A stretch of 64,000 nt of DNA. Source: Roseomonas haemaphysalidis. GTDB taxonomy: Bacteria; Pseudomonadota; Alphaproteobacteria; Acetobacterales; Acetobacteraceae. Location of the stretch: positions 1 to 64,000 of the forward strand of contig NZ_CP061179.1 of NCBI RefSeq assembly GCF_017355405.1, written 5' to 3'. This document shows, piece after piece, positions 43,994-51,719 of this stretch. The translations under genes were made by a program, and so were the position numbers. Every line of letters starts with the position of its first letter. Positions within the stretch are counted from its first letter, which is position 1. The notes beneath the pieces were generated by a model that was not told the origin of the DNA, searched no databases, and was given only the letters and a program-made list of their open reading frames with translations.

Positions 43994-45028
43994 GCTCTAA
44001 GAGTCCGCTTTGCTCTGTTGAAAAGCTCATGTGGTTGCGGCGAGGAGCATGAGATTGTGAGTGAGGACACGCAGGATGAGTTCGCGGTGCTGCGCCTGAT
44101 GTCCTCGCGCGGTCAGCGCTGAACCGAGGCGGCGCTTGTGCTGGCTGAAGCCGCTCTCGATATGCCAGCGTTGATGATACAAAGCCCGAGGAAAACGTCG
44201 TCGGAGGGCCCGCCTGTAGGGCATCTTCGGCCAGCGCCGTCCCGTGTTGCGGCGGTTCAGGGCAATCACGCTTCGGGTGACGCTCGGTTCCTCGCGGCAA
44301 AGGTGGTGGTTGTGCTCGGCATCATAGCCAGCATTGGCCAGCACCATGCCGAAAGACAGGATGCTGGCGGCCTGGCGCATGAGCGGCGTGAAGTCGGGAG
44401 AGTCCTGGCTCGGACCGATGCCCGTCACCGCCCCGACGATGAGGTGCGAGTGGGTATGAAGGACCGCAGTGAGCTTTGGCTAGGCCCGCTGGCGGTGACC
44501 TGCGCGTTTGCCATCCCCTCGGCGCTTGCCAAAGTGTTCGCTGACGTGCCGCGTTTCCAACCCCGTGGCGTCGACTGCGGTTACTGGCGAAGCATCGATC
44601 AGGCTGGCAGCCTCTGCACGCTCTACGATGACCACCTGAGCGTGGTGGAAAACCCCCCTTCTTCCGCCTCCGGCAGGAGACGGCGTGCTGCGTAAGCCAG
44701 GGTAGAATAATGGGGCACCTTCTGTAGCCCCAAGGCTTTCCGCAGCTCCTGCCATTCGGCCACCAGGGTGACGAGACCTCGATAGTCGGTTCGCAGGAAC
44801 TGGCGCAGCACCAGCAAGGCAAAGAGCTGGGCCTGGGTAAAGTCATGCCGTGAGGTTGGGCTGCCGTAGGCCGGAAAGGTCTGGTGCCCGACAGCCAAAG
44901 CCTCGCGTGCCACCTGAACCGCCGACTTCGTCATGCTGCGCATCGCATCCTCGCGTCCAGAGTTCGGATGCCCTCCCAGCGTTAGCCCAACCATAAGGTT
45001 TCAGCAGAGCAAAGCGGAGTCTTAGAGC
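43994..45028 (-). mobile_element. about 1.03-kb insertion sequence with terminal inverted repeats
   Basis: The ends form imperfect inverted repeats of about 30 bp. The left end (43994-44023) contains GTCCGCTTTGCTCTGTTGAAA, and the right end (44999-45028) is its near complement (TTTCAGCAGAGCAAAGCGGA). Between them lies a frameshifted DDE transposase on the minus strand. Size and organisation fit the IS4/IS5 group. No clear target duplication was identified at the flanks. Confidence 0.7.
44027..44943 (-). pseudogene. IS4/IS5-type transposase, frameshifted
   Basis: Three consecutive minus-strand frames together make one transposase. The N-terminal part (FTQAQLFALLVLRQFLRTDY, PHYSTLAYAARRLL) is in the first frame. 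The central part (VTAVDATGLETRHVSEHFGKR, first catalytic Asp) is in a second. The C-terminal part (LANAGYDAEHNH with second Asp, HQRWHIESGFSQHKRRLGSAL with catalytic Glu) is in the third. At least two frameshifts separate them, so a single intact transposase is not encoded. Confidence 0.7.
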
Positions 45029-45050
45029 CAAGGGCTGAGCCAAGACGACT

Positions 45051-45359
45051 TCATTCACCGCCGTCTCCTCCATCGCTACTACATCCATCTGACCCCTCTG
45101 CCCCTGAAGAGCCGTCCGCTCTATCTGAACCAGATGCGCTACGTCCATTTCGCTGCGGACGTGCCGGGCAAAAGATCCACGACAGCACGAAGCCGATTAG
45201 CGCAGAAATACCTACACGCGTCAGGAGCGAGGCATGGGCAAGATCGCTGAAGCCGGGGACAGCAACGGAGGCTCCACTCAACACGATGGTGGTCAATCCA
45301 ATCCAGCAGATCTCACATCGTGCGCTCGGCTTGCCTGTCGATTTTGCCGTGAGAAGCAT
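45051..45359 (-). CDS. possible small membrane protein
   Basis: A 102-residue frame with two hydrophobic segments (GLTTIVLSGASVAVPGF and LLTRVGISALIGFVLSWIF) and a Ser/Gly/Asp-rich tail. It ends 22 bp from the right end of the insertion sequence, so the tail may be altered. No family was recognised. It may be a chance frame or a fragment of a disrupted membrane protein. Confidence 0.3.
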   Translation of the reverse strand: MLLTAKSTGKPSARCEICWIGLTTIVLSGASVAVPGFSDLAHASLLTRVGISALIGFVLSWIFCPARPQRNGRSASGSDRADGSSGAEGSDGCSSDGGDGGE

Positions 45360-45640
45360 GCATCATCCCACATCTGGTGTCCGATAATCTATCAGTATCG
45401 AGCGTGAGGTCGATATGGCCCGGACCTCCCGGGGTGCGCTCATAACTCTCGCACGCTCGAGCGCCAGCGTGCCGACGAGGCCAGCGATGGTGGCAAGGGT
45501 TTGGTGGCTTCCGGGTTGATCGCAGCGTTCGATCCGCTGGCGTCGCCGTACCGATGGAATGCTATCCAACGTGCGCCCGGTGGAAGATTTTGAGCCAGTT
45601 CCGGCACACAATTAGATTGCCTCCTGCCAGGCTCGGAGAC

Positions 45641-45755
45641 CTAGCTTCGGCTAGGCTGGCAACCGGGTGGAATGTGGTTCCATCGTGACCAGATGGCACA
45701 GCAATCGGAAGTTCCGCTTGACGACAGACCCCGGCCCTCAAGGTCGGAGTTTTTG
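45641..45755. repeat. dispersed structured repeat, copy A
   Basis: About 115 bp beginning CTAGCTTCGGCTAG. It contains GCACAGCAATCGGAAGTTC, shared exactly with copy C at 59123-59242, and ends in a hairpin (CCGGCC-CTCAA-GGTCGG) followed by TTTTT. The hairpin plus T run resembles an intrinsic terminator on the plus strand. Function is unknown. Confidence 0.55.
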
Positions 45756-45907
45756 CATCTGGGCCTGTCCGGGCGCCTGTATCCGGCTGATTGTGCGGCA
45801 CACATCATGGTGTTGCACGCGCAGCGTTTAGATAGTTCTCGCTTGCCCCACCCGATAGGCGCGTTTAAGCGCGAGATTGCCGCGAGTGGGTACTCGTCTT
45901 TCGAGAT

Positions 45908-46015
45908 GAATGGCAACCAGACCAACGTTTTGTTGGCCGCGACCAGTTGGCGCAGCAATTGGAAGTCCCGTACCGACGTGCCTCTGGAACCCTGGTCTCG
46001 AAGCCAGGCTCCGCC
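45908..46015. repeat. dispersed structured repeat, copy B (diverged)
   Basis: A diverged relative of copies A and C. It shares the layout and core (CAGCAATTGGAAGT) and has a 3' hairpin CCTGG-TCTCGAAG-CCAGG. It lies about 150 bp downstream of copy A in the same orientation. There is no T run. Confidence 0.4.
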
Positions 46016-46310
46016 GGAGGTGCACGCTGGTGGCACTACTTTCTCAGGGACCACCGAAGCGCCTCAAGAAGGGAGCCTCGCCTGCTCGCAGGGCGGGTGC
46101 CGCTGAACTTTTGATCGGCCCCACCGCACTCACGAGCCAGAGGCTCTACTCCCGAATCTCAATCAGGCGAGGCGGCGGGAGGGCGGACGATAGCGCTGCC
46201 ATCCTTGGCGTGAAACGACTTTCCCAACCTTGGCTGGTCCTGCTCCGTTACGGACGAGCTTGCCCTGCGACAGTTGGCGTTCTCCCAGTGAGACCTCGAT
46301 AGGACTCTGC
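46016..46310. other. gene-free spacer after the repeats
   Basis: The stretch from the insertion sequence to this point (45360-46310, apart from the repeats) contains no gene I can support. It is lower in GC than the flanks and probably consists of remnants of mobile DNA. Confidence 0.35.
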
Positions 46311-46739
46311 ATGACGCGCTCAAAGGCCCCCGGACCGCCATCCCTCCCACCTGAAGCCGATGTGGATCCCGGCACCAGCGCTGTCGCACGGCAGCGCCGC
46401 TACCGGGCCAACAAGGCGATTGGCTCGCTCGACATGGCACGGTCTGTCCTGCTGCGCCTGGAGACGCTGCGCAACCGAACGGGCCTGACCAATGAGCAGC
46501 TGCTGACCCAGGCGCTCGATCTGCTCGAGGCTCAGCAGACGCAGCCGACACGAAAATCTGCCCGTCGTCCGGCACGGCCTGTTGCCACTCCTGCAGAACC
46601 TGCGGACCTAGCCAAAGCGGTACCACCTAAATCGAAACGAACGTCACCGGTTGACGTTGGCACCGATGCTTTACCGACGCAGCTCGACCTCCTCGGCGAT
46701 CCTGTCCCAAGCTCCGTCAAGCGGCCACGCAAGCGCTGA
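46311..46739 (+). CDS. hypothetical basic protein, possible DNA-binding
   Basis: 142 residues from ATG 46311. The central segment RQRRYRANKAIGSLDMARSVLLRLETLRNRTGLTNEQLL looks like a basic helix followed by a helical pair, as in ribbon-helix-helix or partition-accessory proteins. The C-terminal third is a Lys/Arg/Pro-rich linker ending KRPRKR. It lies upstream of a small excisionase-type gene on the same strand. Function is not assigned. Confidence 0.5.
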   Translation: MTRSKAPGPPSLPPEADVDPGTSAVARQRRYRANKAIGSLDMARSVLLRLETLRNRTGLTNEQLLTQALDLLEAQQTQPTRKSARRPARPVATPAEPADLAKAVPPKSKRTSPVDVGTDALPTQLDLLGDPVPSSVKRPRKR

Positions 46740-46901
46740 TTCGCGTGCATCGATCAGTGTCATGACGAGCTGCTTGGCGTCTTAAACCTCTGCTTATAAT
46801 GGTAATTTCTATCGATCAGTTTCGCATGAACTGACCGAGCCTGAGGCTTTTGGCTGCGCCGGCGTTACCGCTTCCAAGCGTCGTGACGGCAGCTTCAAGT
46901 C

Positions 46902-47210
46902 ATGCCCAAGCACCCATCCCACCCCCCTCCACGCTCCTCCAGCCCGCCGGCGGCGTCCCTCTCATCGGCGCCCGCTGTCGGCACCTCTCCTGCGGCTCAG
47001 GGCCATGCTGGTGCCCCTTCCACGGCCCCTGCCCTGCTTCGTCAGGCCCGGTTGCTCAGTGTGGTCGAGGTGGCCACGCGTCTGGCCGTCTCCACCAAGA
47101 CGGTGCGTCGCTCAATCACGCAGGGAGACCTGCGCGTGCACCGGCTGGGCCGGCAAATCCGCATCAGCGAGGAGGACCTGCAGGCCTTTCTCGCCCGTCA
47201 CCGCGGCTGA
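46902..47210 (+). CDS. excisionase-family helix-turn-helix protein
   Basis: 102 residues. The first about 48 are Pro/Ser/Ala-rich and disordered. The rest (LLSVVEVATRLAVSTKTVRRSITQGDLRVHRLGRQIRISEEDLQAFLARH) is a complete MerR/Xis-type helix-turn-helix of the DNA-binding excisionase family. Such proteins act as recombination directionality factors or plasmid and mobile-element regulators. No integrase is adjacent; the nearest is at 27-28 kb. Confidence 0.78.
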   Translation: MPKHPSHPPPRSSSPPAASLSSAPAVGTSPAAQGHAGAPSTAPALLRQARLLSVVEVATRLAVSTKTVRRSITQGDLRVHRLGRQIRISEEDLQAFLARHRG

Positions 47211-47437
47211 TCGGCATGGTCGTTTTGCGCCTTGCTGACCCGTCTCTGGCCGCCCTGAGCAGCGCTACCGCGACGTCCATCCCTTTCCAGTCATGTCCAT
47301 GTAATTCCACGGGTTCTTTGGCTGTCGTGACTACGGTCTCCAAGTCAAGCCGATGATCGATTTCACCGCGATGATCGACCGGCAATCCAAGGCGATCGTC
47401 ACTTGGGTTGAACGGATGCCCGGCGGGGGATGGCAGA

Positions 47438-47934
47438 TCAGAATTCGGTTTGCGCCGCCAAGAAGGTACCCCATTCCGACCGTGTCATCGGCTGCGGTAG
47501 GATGCCCAGCGCCGTCAATCGTGCCTGCATGGCTGGCTCCGCCATCGCGGTCGCTAGAGCTGAGTGCAGATGGTCCAGCACCGCCGCTGAGGTGCCGCGC
47601 GGCGCCAGGAGGCCAAACAGGGCAGGCTAGCATAGAGGCCCGGCGCCACGGCATGCGCATTGGCGATCAGCAGGATGGTCTGCCCGTCCGGCGCCGCCTT
47701 GGCGGTGCGATCGGAGGCCAGGGTGCCACCGGCGCCGGGCAGGTTCAGCACTACCATCGGCTGGCCGAGTCGCGGGCTGGCGCGCTCGGCCAGGGCACGG
47801 GCGATGACATCCGTGGCGCCCCCCGCGCCATAGCCGACCAGCAGCGTCACCGGGCGGTCGGGGAAGGCGGCGCGCGCCGCGCCGGCGGGCAGCGCGGCGG
47901 CCAGGGCCAGCAGGGCGCGGCGGGCGAGCGGCAT
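47438..47934 (-). pseudogene. Bug-family solute-binding protein with internal deletion
   Basis: The N-terminus is intact (signal peptide, FPDRPVTLLVGYGAGGATDVIARALAER, LPGAGGTLASDRTAKAAPDGQTI, ending at APGLYASLP). At about 47625 the sequence jumps, in a different frame, to the C-terminal part: LLAPRGTSAAVLDHLHSALA and then ILPQPMTRSEWGTFLAAQTEF plus a stop. Roughly half of the about 320-residue protein is missing. Its ATG overlaps the stop of the intact paralogue upstream (TGATG), so the two were once an operon. Confidence 0.75.
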
Positions 47935-48917
47935 CAGTTGACGCTCACGTTGCCGCGCCGGATCACCTCGCGGAAGGTCGCCAGCTCGGCCTGGATGAAG
48001 GCGGCGAATTCGGCAGGCGCGGCGCCCTTGGGTTCCAGCGTCTGCTGGCGGAACCGCTCCAGCGTTTCTGGCTGTCGCAAGAAGCTGCTGGTCGCGGCAG
48101 CCAGTCTGGCGATGATCGGCTGCGGCGTGCCGGCGGGCGCCACGAGCCCGTGCCAGGGCGCGATGGCGGTGCCGGCAAAGGACTCCTCCAGCGTCGGCAG
48201 ATCCGGTGCGAAGGCGACGCGCTGCGGCGTGGTCACCGCCAGCGCCCGCAGCTTGCCTTCCTGCACCTGCGGCCAGGCCACGGCGGCGACCTCCATGGAC
48301 AGCCCGACCTGCCCCCCCAGCAGCGCCTGCAGGGACGGACCGCTGCCGTTGAAGGGAATATGCGTCATGCGGATGCCGGCGGCCTGCATGAACATCTCCA
48401 TGCCCAGGTGCAGGCTGGTGCCGGCCCCGGAGGACGAGAAGTCCAGCTCGTCCGGTTTCGCCTTCGCGCGGGCCACCAGCTCGGCCACGCCGGCCACCGG
48501 CAGGCGGTCGGGATTGACCACCAGGAGGCAGGGCGTCAGCGCCACCAGCCCGATGGGCGCGAAATCCTTCACGGGATCGTAGGGCAGGCTGCGCAGGTTG
48601 GGCAGGATGGCGTGGCTGGCGATGTTGGCCATGCCGACCGCATAGCCATCCGGCACCGCGCGGGCGATCTGCTCGACGCCGAGCGCGCTGCCGGCGCCGG
48701 GCTTGTTCTCCACCACGAAGGAGCGGCCGAGCTCCTTTTGCAGATGCGCGGCCAGGAGGCGGCCGACGATGTCGCCGGCGCCGCCCGGGGTGAAGGGCAC
48801 GATCAGCCGCACCGGGCGGTCCGGATAGGAAGCCTGGGCGCGGACCGGGCGGGGCGCCGCCAGGGCCGCGATGCCGGAAAAGCCGCCGGCGAGCATGGCG
48901 CGTCGGGTGGCCTGCAT
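47934..48917 (-). CDS. Bug-family tripartite tricarboxylate transporter receptor (TctC-like)
   Basis: 327 residues. The signal peptide (RRAMLAGGFSGIAALAAPRPVRAQ) is followed by YPDRPVRLIVPFTPGGAGDIVGRLLA, VVENKPGAGSALGVEQIARAVPDGY and HIPFNGSGPSLQALLGGQVGLSM, the Bug-family pattern. It captures a carboxylate ligand in the periplasm. TctA/TctB membrane partners are not in the window. It diverges from the IclR-SMP-30 fusion gene and so is probably controlled by it. Confidence 0.88.
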   Translation of the reverse strand: MQATRRAMLAGGFSGIAALAAPRPVRAQASYPDRPVRLIVPFTPGGAGDIVGRLLAAHLQKELGRSFVVENKPGAGSALGVEQIARAVPDGYAVGMANIASHAILPNLRSLPYDPVKDFAPIGLVALTPCLLVVNPDRLPVAGVAELVARAKAKPDELDFSSSGAGTSLHLGMEMFMQAAGIRMTHIPFNGSGPSLQALLGGQVGLSMEVAAVAWPQVQEGKLRALAVTTPQRVAFAPDLPTLEESFAGTAIAPWHGLVAPAGTPQPIIARLAAATSSFLRQPETLERFRQQTLEPKGAAPAEFAAFIQAELATFREVIRRGNVSVN

Positions 48918-49027
48918 GTCATTCCTCCAAGGGTCCCGGTCGGCCGGGACATTTTTTTGAAATCCTTGTCCACATCTTGGAATGGGCGGCGGGGATGGTC
49001 AAACTCTTTCCCGAGCCGAGGAATGCC

Positions 49028-50752
49028 GTGGCCAAGATCAAGCGCGACACCACCGAGCCCGACGAGGACGCCGGCACCGCCGTGCCCGGCACCCAGGCAC
49101 TGACCCGCGGCATCGCCCTGCTGGGCTTCGTGGCCGAGGCGCGCGAGCCGCTGCGCTTCGTGGACCTGGCGGCGCATGCCAAGCTGTCCCGCCCCACCGT
49201 GCACCGCATCCTGGCGGCGCTGGTGGAGGCGCGGCTGCTGCGGCTGGACCCGCGCAACCAGACCTATCGCCTGGGCCCGCGGCTGTTCGAGATGGCGCAC
49301 CGCGTGTGGGACGAGTTCGACCTGCGCGGCGCCGCCGAGCCGGAGCTGGCGCGGCTGACCGAGCTGGCGGCCGAAACCACGCGGCTCGGCATCCTGGACG
49401 GCGACGGGGTGCTGTATGTCGACCAGCGGGACGCGGCGCGGCAGGCGGTGCGGCTGACCAACCGGGTCGGCGGCCGGGTGGAGGCGCATGCCAGCGCCTG
49501 TGGCAAGGCGATGCTGGCGCAGCTCGACCCCGCCGGGCGCGCCCGCTTCCTGGCCCGGCTGCAACCGCTGCCGACCCCCACCCCCGGCACGCTGACCGAC
49601 CCCGAGGCACTGCGGCGCGAGCTGGACCTGACCGCCGCGCGTGGCTACGCGATCTCGCTGGAGGAGCAGTCGGAGGGGGTGAACGCCGTCGCCGCCGCCG
49701 TGCTGGACCACCGCGCCCGGCCGCTCGGCGCCATCTGCATCGTCGGCCCCGCCTACCGCCTGCCGGAAGCGCGGCTGCACGCGCTGGGGCGCGAGGTGAT
49801 CGAGGCCGCGCGCCGCACCTCCGGCCATGCCGGGCAATCGGCGATGTCGCTGGAGGTGGCGCCGCGCCCGGGCGGCGCCGGCAGCGGCGCCACGCTGGCC
49901 GTGCGGGCCGAGGCGCTGCTGGGCGAGGGCCCGCTGTGGTCGGTGCCCGAGCAGCGGCTGCACTGGGTCGATATCCTGCAGCCCACCCTGCACAGCAGCG
50001 ACCCGGCCACCGGCGCCGACACCGCGTTGCCGCTGGCGGAGATGGTCAGCGCCCTGGCGCCGCGCCGCCAGGGCGGGCTCGTCGCCGCCGCGCGGTCCGG
50101 CCTGCGGGCGCTGGACCCAGCAACGGGCCTGGGCAAGACGCTGGCGGTGCCGGAGGCCGACCGCCCCGGCAACCGCTTCAACGACGGCAAGTGCGATCGC
50201 CAGGGTCGCTTCTGGGTGGGCACCCTGGCGCTGGACGCCACGCCCGATGCCGGCGCGCTGTACCGCATCGGTGCCGATGGCGCGGCCACCGCCATGGTCA
50301 CGGGCCTGCACGTCGCCAACGGGCTGGGCTTCAGCCCGGACGGGCGGCGCTTCTACCTGGCGGATTCCGCCCGCCGCCGGATCGACGCCTTCGATGTCGA
50401 ACCGGAGAGCGGCGCACTGTCCGGCCGCCGGGTCTTCATGCAGTGGCCGGAAGGGCAGGGCACGCCGAACGGGCTGGCCGTCGATGCCGAGGGCTGCGTC
50501 TGGGTGGCGATGTGGGACGGCTGGTGCGTGCAGCGGCTGGACGCCGCCGGGGTGCCGCAACGCCGGGTCGAGCTGCCGGTGCCGCGCCCGACAAGCTGCG
50601 CCTTTGGCGGCCCCGACCTGCGGACCCTGTTCGTCACCAGCGCACGGGTGCGGCTGTCGGCCGAGCAACTGCGGGAGGCGCCGCTGTCGGGCAGCGTCTT
50701 TGCCATCGCGGCCGGGGTGGCGGGGCTGCCGGAGCCGGGCTTCGCCGGTTGA
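49028..50752 (+). CDS. IclR regulator fused to SMP-30/gluconolactonase domain
   Basis: About 574 residues from GTG 49028 (AGGA 7-10 bases upstream); earlier in-frame starts at 48977 (TTG) and 48995 (ATG) are possible. The N-terminal half is a complete IclR protein: winged helix (LRFVDLAAHAKLSRPTVHRILAALVEARLLRLD) and effector domain (AHASACGKAMLAQLDPAGR, GYAISLEEQSEGVNAVAAAVLD). The C-terminal half, from about residue 280, is a complete six-bladed lactonase: EGPLWSVPEQRLHWVDI, FNDGKCDRQGRFWVGTL, ANGLGFSPDGRRFYLADS, GTPNGLAVDAEGCVWVA. No stop separates them. It probably couples lactone hydrolysis or sensing to transcription of the flanking genes. Confidence 0.82.
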   Translation: MAKIKRDTTEPDEDAGTAVPGTQALTRGIALLGFVAEAREPLRFVDLAAHAKLSRPTVHRILAALVEARLLRLDPRNQTYRLGPRLFEMAHRVWDEFDLRGAAEPELARLTELAAETTRLGILDGDGVLYVDQRDAARQAVRLTNRVGGRVEAHASACGKAMLAQLDPAGRARFLARLQPLPTPTPGTLTDPEALRRELDLTAARGYAISLEEQSEGVNAVAAAVLDHRARPLGAICIVGPAYRLPEARLHALGREVIEAARRTSGHAGQSAMSLEVAPRPGGAGSGATLAVRAEALLGEGPLWSVPEQRLHWVDILQPTLHSSDPATGADTALPLAEMVSALAPRRQGGLVAAARSGLRALDPATGLGKTLAVPEADRPGNRFNDGKCDRQGRFWVGTLALDATPDAGALYRIGADGAATAMVTGLHVANGLGFSPDGRRFYLADSARRRIDAFDVEPESGALSGRRVFMQWPEGQGTPNGLAVDAEGCVWVAMWDGWCVQRLDAAGVPQRRVELPVPRPTSCAFGGPDLRTLFVTSARVRLSAEQLREAPLSGSVFAIAAGVAGLPEPGFAG

Positions 50753-50765
50753 CGCCGGGCCGGCA

Positions 50766-50806
50766 CAAGTCCACAAGAAGGAACCATAATCCATAATGTG
50801 GACTTG
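50766..50806. promoter_or_regulatory. 10-bp perfect inverted repeat upstream of DapA-family gene
   Basis: CAAGTCCACA at 50766-50775 and TGTGGACTTG at 50797-50806 are exact complements separated by 21 bp that include a tandem CCATAAT. It lies between the fusion regulator stop and the GTG of the next gene. A related half-site, TTGTCCACAT, occurs at about 48966 in front of the regulator gene. It is a candidate IclR operator; an RNA hairpin is an alternative. Confidence 0.5.
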
Positions 50807-50819
50807 AGGGAGAGCGTCC

Positions 50820-51719
50820 GTGCTGCAAGGCATCCTGCCCGTGCTACCCACCCCCTTCCTGCCGGACGGCGCCATCGACCCCGCCGGCATGGAGCGGATC
50901 GTTGACTTCGCCCTGGCCTGCGGCGCCGATGGCGTGGTCTTCCCCGGCTTCGCCAGCGAGGTGGACGAGCTGACGCCGGACGAGCGCACGGCCTTGCTGC
51001 AACTGGTGGTGCGGCGCGTCGGCGGCCGCGTGCCGGTGGTGGCCGGCGCCAGCGCCGGCACGGTGGAGGAGGCCGTGGCGCATAGCCGCGCCGCCATGGC
51101 GGCCGGCATCGACACCGTGATGATCCAGGCGCCGCGCAGCGTCGGCGCCGGCACCGCCGCCGTGGCGGGCTTCTACGCCGCCATCACGGCAGCGGTGCCG
51201 GGGCTGCGCATCGTGCTGCAGAACGCCCCCGCGCCGCGCGGCTCCGACCTCAGCCCGGAAACCATCCTGGAGATCGTGCGGGACAACCCGGCCATCGCCT
51301 ACGTCAAGGAGGAGACGCTGCCCTCGGGCGGGCCGATCTCCGCCATCCTGGCCGGCGCGCCGCCGCATCTGCTGGGCGTGCTCGGCGGCGGCGGCGCGCG
51401 CTACATCGTCGAGGAATACCGGCGCGGCGCCTGCGGCGCGATGCCGGCGGTGGAGCTGACCGACGTGCATGTCGCGCTCGACCGCGCCTTCCGCGCCGGC
51501 GAGGTGGACAGGGCGCGCGACCTCTACATGCGCAGCCTGCCGCTGCTGGTGATCCAGGCCAATTTCCGCATGCGCTTCACCAAGCACGTGCTGGCGCGGC
51601 GCGGCGTGCTGCACGGCGATGCGGTGCGCGCCCGCCTGCCGGCGCTGGACGGGCAGGATATCGCGGAGATCGACGCCTGGCTGGCGCGGATCGGCGACCT
51701 GCTGGCCGTGCGGCCATGA
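50820..51719 (+). CDS. dihydrodipicolinate synthase/N-acetylneuraminate lyase family aldolase
   Basis: 299 residues starting with GTG 50820 behind a GGAG. A class I aldolase barrel of the DapA family: ILPVLPTPFLPDGAIDPAG, the strand motif VVAGASAGTVEEAVAHSRAA and YVKEETLPSG with the Schiff-base Lys. Family members include KdgD and other keto-deoxy-sugar-acid dehydratases and aldolases. With a lactonase domain upstream and an enolase-superfamily dehydratase overlapping downstream (ATGA), it probably processes a keto-deoxy acid. Confidence 0.85.
   Translation: MLQGILPVLPTPFLPDGAIDPAGMERIVDFALACGADGVVFPGFASEVDELTPDERTALLQLVVRRVGGRVPVVAGASAGTVEEAVAHSRAAMAAGIDTVMIQAPRSVGAGTAAVAGFYAAITAAVPGLRIVLQNAPAPRGSDLSPETILEIVRDNPAIAYVKEETLPSGGPISAILAGAPPHLLGVLGGGGARYIVEEYRRGACGAMPAVELTDVHVALDRAFRAGEVDRARDLYMRSLPLLVIQANFRMRFTKHVLARRGVLHGDAVRARLPALDGQDIAEIDAWLARIGDLLAVRP

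Noticed and set aside
45363..45801. Small overlapping frames on both strands as genes
   Set aside because: They lie across the structured repeat, have no domains or ribosome-binding sites, and their shared peptide strings (for example LPIAV) simply reflect the repeated DNA.
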